Source: Candidatus Rifleibacteriota bacterium
GTDB lineage: Bacteria; Muiribacteriota; Ozemobacteria; Ozemobacterales; Ozemobacteraceae
Assembly: GCA_015233155.1 (NCBI GenBank)
Contig: JADFYG010000034.1
Coordinates: 2,866 to 64,035, forward strand
Direction of reading: 5' to 3'
Length of the DNA: 61,170 nt
Under the pieces are notes generated by a model that had not been told where the DNA came from, ran no database searches, and saw nothing but the letters and a program-made list of their open reading frames with translations. Each line of letters opens with the position of its first letter. Positions within the stretch are counted from its first letter, which is position 1. This document shows positions 1-8,906 of this stretch, in pieces. The position numbers and the translations under genes are program-made.

Positions 1-543
1 GCCCGTCACTTGCTCGCCCTGATAAACGATGTGCTGGACATTTCCAAGATCGAAGCAGGCCAGATCGAGTTGTCCCACGACCCATTCGACATGCGGGCTA
101 CTATTCGGGATGCCCTTGGGAAGATTGAACCCCTGGCAGGGAAAAAAGGGCTGAATGTTACATCCGCAATCGCTCCGACCATCGTATCTATCGTTGGCGA
201 CAGGCGGCGGGTGGAGCAGATCCTCATCAACCTCCTCACCAATGCCGTCAAGTTCACCGATCTGGGGGAAATACGCCTTGAAGGCAAGATTGAGGGGGAG
301 TGGTTGGTCATGTCTATCATAGACACGGGAATTGGAATCCGGGCGGAAGACATAGCGACTCTTTTCAAGCCGTTCCGGCAGCTGGATTCCGGGACCAGTC
401 GTCAGTATGAAGGCACCGGACTGGGACTTTCCATATGCAAACGGCTCGTGGACTCGATGGGTGGAGAAATCCGGATTGAAAGTGAACCGGGCAAAGGAAG
501 TCGCTTTATCTTTACTTTGCCGCTCGAAAGGACCATGCCATGA
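1..543 (+). CDS. Sensor histidine kinase, C-terminal part (cut by window edge)
   Basis: The frame is open from the first base, so the N-terminus, including the phospho-accepting histidine, lies outside the window. The visible part starts in the second helix of the dimerisation domain ([14 protein letters not shown]) and continues into a complete HATPase_c domain with an N-box ([13 protein letters not shown]), G1 box (DTGIGI) and G2 box (GTGLGLSI). The product should bind ATP and phosphorylate its own histidine, then a receiver. Its stop overlaps the start of the next gene by ATGA, so it is translationally coupled to a single-domain response regulator, its likely partner. The sensory input is unknown because that part is missing. 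Confidence 0.93.
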   Translation, partial: ARHLLALINDVLDISKIEAGQIELSHDPFDMRATIRDALGKIEPLAGKKGLNVTSAIAPTIVSIVGDRRRVEQILINLLTNAVKFTDLGEIRLEGKIEGEWLVMSIIDTGIGIRAEDIATLFKPFRQLDSGTSRQYEGTGLGLSICKRLVDSMGGEIRIESEPGKGSRFIFTLPLERTMP

Positions 544-941
544 AAACTATTATTTTGCTTATCGAGGATAACCCCAAAAATGCGTATTTAGTCACGTTCA
601 TACTGGAGAAATTTGGCTACCAGGTCATTTTGGCACAGGACGGGCAAGCTGGGATCACGCAAGCACTCCAGGTCAGTCCAGACCTGATCCTGTTGGATAT
701 GCAGCTGCCGGTTTTGGATGGATATGCCGTTGCCCGAGAGTTGAAAGGGAAAGAAGAACTGCGGCTTATTCCTATAGTTGCCGTGACTTCCTACGCAATG
801 CATGGCGACCGTGAACGTATTCTGACTGCGGGATGCGTAGGTTACCTCGAAAAACCTATTAACCCGACGACGTTTGTTGCGGAAATCGAGCAGTACCTGC
901 CGGCCAACAAAAGGGGTAGTGGCGTGGGGAGGAGTTCATGA
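540..941 (+). CDS. Single-domain response regulator (CheY/DivK type)
   Basis: A 133-aa protein made of one receiver domain with no output domain. Acidic pocket E9/D10, phospho-acceptor D53 (LLLDMQLP), T83 and K105 (YLEKP) are all in place, so it should be phosphorylatable. It sits between two histidine kinase genes, with ATGA overlaps on both sides (540-543 and 938-941). This suggests it carries phosphate between the upstream kinase and the downstream hybrid kinase, or signals by protein-protein contact as DivK does. The C-terminal tail after about residue 122 is short, polar and probably disordered. Confidence 0.93.
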   Translation: MKTIILLIEDNPKNAYLVTFILEKFGYQVILAQDGQAGITQALQVSPDLILLDMQLPVLDGYAVARELKGKEELRLIPIVAVTSYAMHGDRERILTAGCVGYLEKPINPTTFVAEIEQYLPANKRGSGVGRSS

Positions 942-2641
942 ATCGATTACTAATCGTCGACGACAACCAACAAAACCTGTACATGTTGCAAATGCTTTTA
1001 TCCAACAAGGGAATTCAAGTAGAATCTGCTTCTAATGGCACCGAGGCGTTGGAAAGTGCGCGCAGGGATCCGCCAGATATGATCATCAGCGACATCCTGA
1101 TGCCCGGGATGGATGGATATGCCCTGTGCCGCGTCTGGAAAGAGGACAAGCGTCTGAAGAACATCCCGTTTGTTTTCTACACCGCCACCTATACGGATCC
1201 CAAGGACGAGGATTTTGCGCTCAGTCTTGGTGCAGACCGTTTTATCATCAAACCGGTCGAGCCGGAAAAGCTACTGTCTTTGCTTTTGGAAACCAGAAAC
1301 AATTTCAAAACCGGCAAGCCTGTTGCCGCGCCCAAGCCCGCTGAAAAAGACGAGTTCTATGTTGGATACAACTCCGTCCTCGTGCGCAAACTGGAAGATA
1401 AAATGCTTCAACTCGAAGAGGCGAATCGAATTCTGGAGCAAGACATTGCCGAACGCAAGCTGGCCGAGAATGAGCGACAAAAGCTCCAGGAGCAGCTGAT
1501 CCAGGCTCAGAAGATGGAAGCGATTGGGCGCATGGCGGGTGGCATTGCTCACGATTTCAATAACATGTTGGGAGTGATCCTCGGATGCGCTGAACTGGCG
1601 CTGTTATGGGCGAATCCAACCGACAAGATTTATGCCTTGATCAAGGAAATCCGGGTTGCGGCCCACCGTTCCGGCGAGCTCACTCGCCAGCTCCTTGCCT
1701 TCGCACGAAAGCAGCCTGTAGACCGTAAAGTCCTGAATTTGAACGAAGCCATCGCAGGCATGCTCAAGATACTACACCGTCTCGCAGGCGAGAATATCGA
1801 GCTCATTTTGAGGTCAGGTGCCGACCTTTGGCCTGTCAGGATGGACCCGAGTCAGGTGGATCAGATTCTGACCAACCTATGCGCGAACGCCCGCGACGCC
1901 ATTGCAGGAAAAGGCCAAGTCGTAATCGAAACGAACAATGTCGTTCTTGATGCGACCTCTTCCAGACAGCCTGAGGGAATTATTCCAGGTGAGTATGTTC
2001 GGCTTTCGGTGCGTGACACCGGATGCGGCATGGCTAAGGAGGCACTATCGCATCTTTTTGAGCCTTTTTTCACGACGAAGGAGATCAAGGGTACGGGTCT
2101 GGGACTTGCCACCGTCTATGGTGTCGTGAAACAGAACGATGGATATATCAGCGTAATCAGTGACTCGGATAAGGGGACGACCTTTGAAATCTACCTTCCC
2201 CGTCATACTGGCATTACGAAAAAAGATTCCACCCCTGTTCCGGAGGCATCAGTCACTCACGGCCAGAAGACGGTTCTTTTGGTTAAAGATGAGCCTCAAC
2301 TGGTGAATTTGACCAGGATGATGCTGGAATCGATGGAATATCAGGTGCTGAGTGCGGTCACACCTGACGAGGCCATCCTTCTGGCTGAAACTCATGGGGG
2401 CGAGATTCATCTTTTGATAACTGACATGGTATTGCCGGAGATGAAGGGCAGAGATCTATTCAAGCAGATTAAGAATCGACATTCACAGGTAAGGTTGTTG
2501 TTCATGTCCGGTTACACATCCGACGTGAGTGACACCAAGGGTTTATTGGAGGATGGCGAAATTTTTCTCCAGAACCCGTTTTCGATGGATGATCTGGCCA
2601 CGAAAGTGAGCGAAGTATTGAAGAAGCCAACAATGAGTTAA
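938..2641 (+). CDS. Hybrid histidine kinase: receiver - coiled coil - HisKA - HATPase - degenerate receiver
   Basis: A 567-aa soluble protein with no membrane segment. An N-terminal receiver (D8/D9, phospho-acceptor D52, IIKP lysine) is followed by a coiled coil (about 150-190), a HisKA domain with H205 (GGIAHDFNN), a HATPase domain (NLCANARDAI; GTGLGLAT), and a C-terminal receiver from about 445. The C-terminal receiver keeps its phospho-acceptor D496 (LLITDMVLPEM). However, the first acidic-pocket residue is K450 (LLVKDEP) and the conserved lysine is N546 (LQNPFS), so normal phosphoryl chemistry is doubtful. With an N-terminal receiver in place of a sensor domain, the kinase is probably controlled by phosphorylation from the upstream kinase/receiver pair. 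Last gene of the three-gene operon. Confidence 0.93.
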   Translation: MNRLLIVDDNQQNLYMLQMLLSNKGIQVESASNGTEALESARRDPPDMIISDILMPGMDGYALCRVWKEDKRLKNIPFVFYTATYTDPKDEDFALSLGADRFIIKPVEPEKLLSLLLETRNNFKTGKPVAAPKPAEKDEFYVGYNSVLVRKLEDKMLQLEEANRILEQDIAERKLAENERQKLQEQLIQAQKMEAIGRMAGGIAHDFNNMLGVILGCAELALLWANPTDKIYALIKEIRVAAHRSGELTRQLLAFARKQPVDRKVLNLNEAIAGMLKILHRLAGENIELILRSGADLWPVRMDPSQVDQILTNLCANARDAIAGKGQVVIETNNVVLDATSSRQPEGIIPGEYVRLSVRDTGCGMAKEALSHLFEPFFTTKEIKGTGLGLATVYGVVKQNDGYISVISDSDKGTTFEIYLPRHTGITKKDSTPVPEASVTHGQKTVLLVKDEPQLVNLTRMMLESMEYQVLSAVTPDEAILLAETHGGEIHLLITDMVLPEMKGRDLFKQIKNRHSQVRLLFMSGYTSDVSDTKGLLEDGEIFLQNPFSMDDLATKVSEVLKKPTMS

Positions 2642-3096
2642 CGACCAGGAAGTGCGACTGATTCCTCGACAGCAATGGGATAACGTTCAAGAAGTTTCGT
2701 CGAAAGCGGCTGACGATCTGAATCAACAAATCCGTCTATACGAAGCAGTTCGCCCTTTTTAGCTCCGATCAGTGTTTCGACGATGTGACCATATCTGGTG
2801 CTGCGTACCATCTTGAGAGAAATGCCTTTCAAATCAACCTTTCCGAGCCATCGTCCAGTAATCGCCGTGCCATTCGCCTCGTCATCTCTGATACGAATGT
2901 GCGCGCCGATGCGTCCTTCACTCATCGCCCATACGAGCGGCGGCAATAGAAACAACATCAGAACAACCCGGCCGATCAATAAACGCCGAGTGAAACCCTT
3001 TCCGGAACACAATGCGAATATCGGGCGATATAGTCCGATAATCGTCAGGATGACACAACACACGATTTCCCGTGTCGAATCATAATGTGCAAGCAA
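2638..3096 (-). CDS. Hypothetical membrane protein
   Basis: A 152-aa frame starting with TTG 21 nt after the stop of the TPR/HEAT gene, on the same strand and apparently the last gene of that operon. It has two hydrophobic stretches (about 10-28 and 40-58) and a soluble C-terminal half of about 90 residues containing GRWLGKVDLKGISLK. No family was recognised. The TTG start has no convincing ribosome site, and a GTG near residue 44 is an alternative that would leave a single signal-anchor. The stop overlaps the hybrid kinase stop tail-to-tail by a few bases. Confidence 0.55.
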   Translation of the reverse strand: MLAHYDSTREIVCCVILTIIGLYRPIFALCSGKGFTRRLLIGRVVLMLFLLPPLVWAMSEGRIGAHIRIRDDEANGTAITGRWLGKVDLKGISLKMVRSTRYGHIVETLIGAKKGELLRIDGFVDSDRQPLSTKLLERYPIAVEESVALPGR

Positions 3097-3117
3097 AGTG
3101 TAAAGACTGAAAGCTGA

Positions 3118-4887
3118 TTAACGCGACGAGAACCAGGATAGTGCCCGTTTAGCCTTCTCCTGCACATTCGGGTCAGGGTCGTTGAGGGACTCACGAATTG
3201 CCGGTATGTATCTTTTTCCAGCATCACCAAGGGATGCAAGCAAATCGATAGCTTCTCCGCGCATGGCCGGATCAGGGTGGGCCAGGGCTCCGCTCAGCTT
3301 GGGTGCCGCCTTTTCTCCCATAGCGACAAGCGCCGCTCGTGCCTGGCCTTTAATGGAATCATCGTTGTCCATAAGCTGATTCATGAGCGAATCAATCTCG
3401 GTGTTGACTATATTGGCTGAATCATCTTTTGGAAAATCCGGTGAAGAAGGCTCAGTCGAAGGATTAGTGGCTGTCGGAGCATCATTTGAAGACGCCGCTT
3501 CTTCTGTCGGTGACGGATTTCCCTCAAGCACCGGAAGCGCACTTTCGACGATTGGAACAGGTTTATCAGCAGAAGGCGGCGAGCCAGCCGCAGGAGCTGC
3601 GATCGCCGTTGGAACAGGCGTAACAACCGGGGTCACGGGCGCAGATTCATGTTTGTCAGTAACGGAAACAATTCCCGGCGCTGATGACTTTGCGGTTAAT
3701 GACGTTGCAACATGCGCTCCTGTCGGTATTGGCAGTAATAACCCGGATGATTCAGACGTAGAAGCTGTCGTTGACGTGCTTTTTCGTGCTGGAACCATTT
3801 TGGCAGCAGCCGAATCAGGCAATTTATTCGACAATCCGGACAACGAAGCCGGAGTGCGTGACGCGGGCGAAGAAGCATTAGTATTTACAACCTTGTTCAT
3901 GCGCACAGGCGACTTTCCCGGAGACACCACAGGCCTTGAGGCTGAAGTGGAAACAGGAGCGGGAGCGGAAGCAGGAGCAGGAGCAGGAGCAGGAACAGGA
4001 ACAGGAGCAGGAGCAGAAACAGAAGCGGAACCTGAACCAGGCGTTCCCTCAACCGCATATGGATCATCAACGGCATAAGGGTCTTCACCCGATTTTCCGC
4101 TGATAGTGGTCGCAACCGGCTTTCCCGGGGCAGACGGCCGCAACTTAACATGCGCCGCCGTCAGTTGTCTCTTGTATGAGTCGGCCTTGTTGGTATCATT
4201 CAAAACCAAGCCATCATAGGCTTCCTGAATGACATCGAGTCTTTTCTTTTCAAGCGCGAGCTGGCTCATTGCCCACCAGCTCGCAACGTGATGCGAATCT
4301 ACCCTCAGCGCTTTCCGGAATGACGCGAAAGCGGGCTCGGTCTGTCCGCGACCGGCCTGAATTTCGCCTATCGCAAACTGCGGTTCAGGATCATTCGGCA
4401 CTACTCCGACGGCCTTAACGAGATCTCCGGCTGCCTGGTCGAATTGACCGGCGGCGGCACGAAGACGAGCGCGCTGGCACAGAGCCCGGCCGTATAATTC
4501 CGGCTCACAGCCCTGGTGTTCGGCCAGCTTGATGCCTTCATCAAGGGCCATAAGCGCTTTTTCGGAAGCCTGCAATGCAATATGGATGTTAGCGATTTCA
4601 AGCCATGCCTCCACCAGCGACGGATCGATGGCGATGGCTTTCGAAAGCGCCGTCAGCGCAAGTTCTCCCTTGCCTTTTTCCCAGAGGGTGCGGGCCTTGG
4701 CAACCTGTTTCTGGGCCTCGGCCAAAGCGCGATCCGGGGAACGCGATTCCGCGGCCGGGCGTTTTCCGGCGGCAGTTCCCGTGGTCTTCTTTCCCCAGGA
4801 ATAAACTGCGGGCGGAGCCGCGAGAAGAGTGATAACCAGTCCTCCGGCGGCCCAGACCCGTATCTGCCTGCAAGACCACGATTTCAC
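3118..4887 (-). CDS. Secreted/anchored TPR protein with low-complexity linker and C-terminal HEAT-like repeats
   Basis: 589 aa with a GTG start 9 nt after the molybdopterin-subunit stop, and a purine-rich site (GGAAAGGA) overlapping that stop. Residues 1-30 form a signal peptide or anchor. Residues 50-235 form TPR-type helical repeats (for example EAWLEIANIHIALQASEKAL and PNDPEPQFAIGEIQAGRGQ). Residues 260-490 are a linker rich in Ala, Pro, Ser and Val, partly encoded by a run of near-identical hexanucleotides. Residues 505-589 are two HEAT/PBS-lyase-like repeats (KAAPKLSGALAHPDPAMRGEAIDLLASLG). Such proteins are scaffolds. Its position behind a molybdenum hydroxylase may be functional or chance. 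Confidence 0.85.
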   Translation of the reverse strand: MKSWSCRQIRVWAAGGLVITLLAAPPAVYSWGKKTTGTAAGKRPAAESRSPDRALAEAQKQVAKARTLWEKGKGELALTALSKAIAIDPSLVEAWLEIANIHIALQASEKALMALDEGIKLAEHQGCEPELYGRALCQRARLRAAAGQFDQAAGDLVKAVGVVPNDPEPQFAIGEIQAGRGQTEPAFASFRKALRVDSHHVASWWAMSQLALEKKRLDVIQEAYDGLVLNDTNKADSYKRQLTAAHVKLRPSAPGKPVATTISGKSGEDPYAVDDPYAVEGTPGSGSASVSAPAPVPVPAPAPAPASAPAPVSTSASRPVVSPGKSPVRMNKVVNTNASSPASRTPASLSGLSNKLPDSAAAKMVPARKSTSTTASTSESSGLLLPIPTGAHVATSLTAKSSAPGIVSVTDKHESAPVTPVVTPVPTAIAAPAAGSPPSADKPVPIVESALPVLEGNPSPTEEAASSNDAPTATNPSTEPSSPDFPKDDSANIVNTEIDSLMNQLMDNDDSIKGQARAALVAMGEKAAPKLSGALAHPDPAMRGEAIDLLASLGDAGKRYIPAIRESLNDPDPNVQEKAKRALSWFSSR

Positions 4888-4896
4888 GATCAGACG

Positions 4897-7275
4897 TCAA
4901 TCCTTTCCGATTTTTCCGGCTTCCCTGATCGCTTTGAGAATGCGCTCCGCGGTGAATGGCCCCTCGCAGATACGCACTCCAACCGCATCTTTTATGGCAT
5001 TTCCGATCGCGGGAAGAGCTCCATTAATGCAAATTTCGCTGACGCTCTTTGCTCCATACGGGCCGGTCGGCTCATACGTCGGAACTAAAAAAGTCTTTAT
5101 TTCAGGAATATCGTTCGCGCCGAAGATTTTGTAATGCTTGAACGACGGATTCAACATCCGGCCACTCTTGTCGAAATGATATTCTTCGGTGGTCGCATAT
5201 CCGATGCCGTTAAGCAGACCGCCCTGCGTCTGCCCGTCCGCGAGTTGAGGATTGATCGCGGTACCACAATCGACGGCCGCCACGTATTTAATCACCTTGA
5301 GCTCGCCCGTCTCGATGTCAACCTCCACTTCCGCAAAGTGCGCGGAAAATGGGGGCGGTGAAGCGTGCGTTACATGCGAACCTATGGCGCCGATCTGAAA
5401 CTGGTTCACTTCATACATCGCGTATTTACAGATCTGCGAAAACGTTATCTTGTTTTTCTTGTTTTTACCTAGAATCGTCTTGTTCTCGATCGTGAGCTGT
5501 TCAGGCTTTTCACCGAGCATCATCGACGCTACCGCCAGAATCTGTTCACGCACTTTCGTCGCAGCATTTATAACGGCCCCGCCTGACAGGTATGTCGTTG
5601 AACTCGCATATGCGCCGGTGTCAAAAGGAGTGAAGTCAGTATCGGAACTGTAGACAAGCATGTCGGAATGATCGCAGCCGAGCGTTTCAGCGGCAATCTG
5701 TGCCAGAATCGTGTCGGAACCGGTACCGAGGTCGGTGGCTCCAAGCAGCATGTTGAATGAGCCATCTTCATTCATCTTTATAAAGACCGAGCCCATATCT
5801 ATTTCCGGAATCGACGAACCCTGCATAAGCATGCACATGCCTATACCACGACGCTTTATCCCGGTGCCGGGTTTTCCACGTTTTTCGTTCCACCCGATTT
5901 CCTTGCGGCCGATTTCGATGCATTCGGCGAGACCACAAGACTGGATAACCATGGAAACGCCGGCGCGGCCTTCCCCGAGCGCCTGAAAGATCGGCGATGT
6001 TTCACCGACCTTGATATGATTCATCGCACGAAACTTGAGAGCATCCATTTTAATGGCTGACGCCAGTTCATCCATGTGCGCTTCGGCGCCGAATGCGGCC
6101 TGAGTCGCTCCATAGCCTCGATAAGCGCCGGCAACCGGCAGATTGGTATAATATGTATCGCCTATGAACTCGACATTTTCACACTTGTACAAGGGAAGAA
6201 CTTTCGAGCCGCAGTTGCTCATTACCGTCAAGGCGTGACTGCCATATGCCCCGGTGTTCGACAGCACTTTCATCGACATGGCTGTTATCTTGCCATTTTT
6301 CTTGACGCCCATCTTTATCGTCACGCTCATCGGATGTCGCGTGCGGGCGGACATGAACTCCTCTGCGCGGGTCAGTTCCCAGCGGCAGGGGCGCCGGGTT
6401 TTCATAGTTACGAAGGCGCAAACGTCTTCGAGCAGAACTTCCTGCTTAGTGCCAAAACCACCACCGATGCGAGGTTTGATGACTCGAATGCGCTTGATTG
6501 GAATCTGCAGGACCTGCGCGGTGATGCGTCGAGCATGAAACGGCACCTGCGTCGATGAAATGAGTACCACCCGATCATCCTCATCGAGATAGCAGGCACA
6601 TGTGTGAGGCTCGATCGGACAGTGCTGCGCATAATGCGAGTGGTATGTTTTTTCGAGGACCACATCGGCTTCCTTGTATCCCTTTTCGACGTCTCCGACC
6701 TTGGTTTCCATGTGTGCGCAATGATTTCGTTTGGGGTCGAAGTGAATCGGAATCGGCACACTGCAATCCGACTCATCGTGAATCACCGGAGCACCCTCGG
6801 CCATCGCCTGCTCGATCGAAAAGACAGCTGGGAGCACCTCATACTGAACCTTGATCTTGCGGCACGCAGCAATTGCGGCTTCCGGGGTTTCGGCGGCAAC
6901 GATAGCAACACGATCACCGATAAAACGCACTTTAGTATCAAGCATGAAGGTATCGTATGGAGAAGGCTCGGGGTATCCCTGGCCGGCCGTGGTGTGGGCA
7001 ACGCGCGGCACATCTTTAGATGTGTAAATGCCGACGACGCCTGGCATTTTCATGGCTTCTTCAGTATCGATGGATATGATGCGGGCGTGAGCGTGAGGGC
7101 TTCCAAGCATCTTAACGTGGATCATGTTGGGAAGATCGAAATCCGCGACGAATTTGCGCGTGCCAGTAACCAGGCCCATGCCGTCCAGTTTTTCGCGACT
7201 GTGGTTGACGACATCGAACTTATCAGGCTTCGGATAAGTGCGAGGATATTCGGGAATAGCGGCAGGCTTTTCCAT
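4897..7275 (-). CDS. Molybdopterin-binding subunit of a xanthine dehydrogenase-type molybdenum hydroxylase
   Basis: 792 aa, the usual length for a separate large subunit. Family marks are the N-terminal a/b hammerhead domain (KLDGMGLVTGTRKFVADFDLP), the cofactor-binding RIGGGFGTKQE, GAYRGYGATQAAFGAE, and the base-catalyst glutamate E747 (GAKSVSEI). AYRGYG matches the xanthine/aldehyde oxidoreductase branch rather than the AYRCSFR loop of CO dehydrogenase. It would hydroxylate a purine, aldehyde or N-heterocycle using water as oxygen donor. The start overlaps the 2Fe-2S subunit stop by 1 nt (ATGA type). No XdhC-like cofactor-insertion gene is seen nearby. The substrate cannot be decided from sequence. 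Confidence 0.93.
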   Translation of the reverse strand: MEKPAAIPEYPRTYPKPDKFDVVNHSREKLDGMGLVTGTRKFVADFDLPNMIHVKMLGSPHAHARIISIDTEEAMKMPGVVGIYTSKDVPRVAHTTAGQGYPEPSPYDTFMLDTKVRFIGDRVAIVAAETPEAAIAACRKIKVQYEVLPAVFSIEQAMAEGAPVIHDESDCSVPIPIHFDPKRNHCAHMETKVGDVEKGYKEADVVLEKTYHSHYAQHCPIEPHTCACYLDEDDRVVLISSTQVPFHARRITAQVLQIPIKRIRVIKPRIGGGFGTKQEVLLEDVCAFVTMKTRRPCRWELTRAEEFMSARTRHPMSVTIKMGVKKNGKITAMSMKVLSNTGAYGSHALTVMSNCGSKVLPLYKCENVEFIGDTYYTNLPVAGAYRGYGATQAAFGAEAHMDELASAIKMDALKFRAMNHIKVGETSPIFQALGEGRAGVSMVIQSCGLAECIEIGRKEIGWNEKRGKPGTGIKRRGIGMCMLMQGSSIPEIDMGSVFIKMNEDGSFNMLLGATDLGTGSDTILAQIAAETLGCDHSDMLVYSSDTDFTPFDTGAYASSTTYLSGGAVINAATKVREQILAVASMMLGEKPEQLTIENKTILGKNKKNKITFSQICKYAMYEVNQFQIGAIGSHVTHASPPPFSAHFAEVEVDIETGELKVIKYVAAVDCGTAINPQLADGQTQGGLLNGIGYATTEEYHFDKSGRMLNPSFKHYKIFGANDIPEIKTFLVPTYEPTGPYGAKSVSEICINGALPAIGNAIKDAVGVRICEGPFTAERILKAIREAGKIGKD

Positions 7276-7757
7276 CAGCGTTTTTCCTCCCGGGAAGACT
7301 TCATTTCTTTGGCTGCATCCAAAACAGCATCAATGCGTTTTACATATCCCGTGCAACGGCACAGGTTGCCATCGAGAGCTTCTTTTACCTGATCCATGGT
7401 CGGATCGGGATTACGATCGAGCAGAGCCTTGGCGGCAAGAAGTGAGCCCGGATTACAATAGCCGCACTGAGTGGCGCCGTGATTGACAAACGCCTTCTGC
7501 AAAATATGCGGATGCTCATGGCTGCCGATTCCCTCGACGGTCAGAACAGTAGCGCCTTCGCAGTGAGCGGCAAAAGTAATGCAGGAGTTACGAAGCCGGC
7601 CATCTATCAAAACCGCACAGGCACCGCAGGTTCCTTCACCGCAGCCGCGTTTGACACTTTTCATGCCCGCCAGATCGCGTAAAACATCGAGAAGATAAGC
7701 ATTCGGAGCAATTTCCAGACTCTTCTTTGCGCCGTTCAAAGTTATATTCAATTTCAT
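7275..7757 (-). CDS. 2Fe-2S subunit of the molybdenum hydroxylase
   Basis: 160 aa. The plant-ferredoxin-like N-terminal domain holds C39, C44, C47 and C59 (CGEGTCGAC...C), and the helical second domain holds C98, C101, C133 and C135 (CGYC; CRCTGY). These are the two [2Fe-2S] sites standard for CoxS/XdhC-type subunits. It passes electrons from the molybdenum centre to the FAD subunit. It lies between the FAD subunit gene (15 nt gap) and the large subunit gene (overlap), the order FAD-FeS-Mo. Confidence 0.95.
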   Translation of the reverse strand: MKLNITLNGAKKSLEIAPNAYLLDVLRDLAGMKSVKRGCGEGTCGACAVLIDGRLRNSCITFAAHCEGATVLTVEGIGSHEHPHILQKAFVNHGATQCGYCNPGSLLAAKALLDRNPDPTMDQVKEALDGNLCRCTGYVKRIDAVLDAAKEMKSSREEKR

Positions 7758-7772
7758 TGAAGTTCGATACTC

Positions 7773-8630
7773 CTACTTGCTCACATTGGCTGCGGCCTCT
7801 TCGAGGCAACGCCGAATATATACAGGAAGCACTTCTTCGCGATACTCACGCGATGCACGAAAATCTGACGTCAGCTCAATGCCATCGCCCGCCTTTTTCG
7901 CGGCTTCCCTGAAAATATCCTTATCGCACTTCTTGCCTGTCAGGAAAGTTTCCACGGAAGTGATTCGGCAAGGGCGACGAGTCAGGCCGTTGAGAGCAAC
8001 TCTGGCTTCACTGATCAGGCCGTCTTTAAGAGTCAGACGAACGGCCACTGTGATCAAAGCATAGTCGTTCTTCGTCCTGGCGACCTTTTGGAAGGCGGTT
8101 CCGGTGCTGGTGGCGAATTCGGAAACACGAATCTCCGTAACCAGTTCATCGGCTTTGATTACGTCGGTAGGCCGGGTCTCATAGAGCTTTCCGATCGGCA
8201 ATACGCGCTCTTCTTTTCCACGGCGAAGCACTACTTCCGTATCAAGAGCGAGCAGTGCCGGCGGCAGATCGGACCATGGAAACGCGGCTACGAGGTTGCC
8301 GCCAACGGTGATCGCGTGGCGAAGCGGCGTCGAGCCAATGGCGGCGGCGGACAGGCGCAACAGGTTTCCGCCGGGACCGCTCAGCAAAGTCGAAGTCTTC
8401 AGATCTTCGACCGGATTCATTGCACCAATAGTTATGCGGCCATTTTCACGGCGCTGATGCGTCAGCTTGAGGCCCTTGAGATCGACCAGACCTTCGATCC
8501 CGGAGTCTTCAACGACCGCGAGGTGGGTGCCACCGGCTAAGGCGACATTCTTGTGATCCTTGGCCGCGAGAAGCGAACAAGCCTCTTCAACGGTTGTGGG
8601 GTGATAAAACCTGGCAACGTGTGCGAGCAT
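7773..8630 (-). CDS. FAD-binding subunit of the molybdenum hydroxylase
   Basis: 285 aa of the CoxM/XdhB family. FAD contacts are visible at ALAGGTH (about 31-37) and TVGGNLVAAFPWSDLPPALLALD (about 108-130), and a CO-dehydrogenase flavoprotein C-terminal domain occupies about residues 175-280. It is the first gene of the operon. The 276-bp gap to the divergent M48 protease gene should hold its promoter, though no clear -35/-10 pair stood out. The protein accepts electrons from the iron-sulfur subunit and passes them to NAD+ or another acceptor. Confidence 0.93.
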   Translation of the reverse strand: MLAHVARFYHPTTVEEACSLLAAKDHKNVALAGGTHLAVVEDSGIEGLVDLKGLKLTHQRRENGRITIGAMNPVEDLKTSTLLSGPGGNLLRLSAAAIGSTPLRHAITVGGNLVAAFPWSDLPPALLALDTEVVLRRGKEERVLPIGKLYETRPTDVIKADELVTEIRVSEFATSTGTAFQKVARTKNDYALITVAVRLTLKDGLISEARVALNGLTRRPCRITSVETFLTGKKCDKDIFREAAKKAGDGIELTSDFRASREYREEVLPVYIRRCLEEAAANVSK

Positions 8631-8906
8631 GCACTCTCCTTGCTAAGTGAAATCTTGCATTCATGGAAGTAGCTGAATGCTACGATTATACCGATTTTCG
8701 GCCGCCCCGCAAATGAGATTTTTCTAATCTTGTCAAAAGTTGAAATATCTTTACAACGAAATCCCCCGGAGATCCTCTCCGATGCCCAAATTGAGCATTG
8801 CTGGCTGAAAAGCTGTAATATTGCCATGATATTGATATTCTTGTATCCTGCCCCGGAACCTACGGTGAATAAAACGTCCGTTTGCCGCGCCAAGGAGTCT
8901 CGTCTA

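Noticed and set aside
3383..4078. 231-aa plus-strand frame opposite the TPR/HEAT linker
   Set aside because: It mirrors the low-complexity Ala/Pro repeat of the real gene. It has no ribosome site and a Gly/Ala/Glu-biased translation.
4897..8630. Operon read as aerobic CO dehydrogenase
   Set aside because: The large subunit has AYRGYG instead of the AYRCSFR active-site loop of form I CO dehydrogenase.
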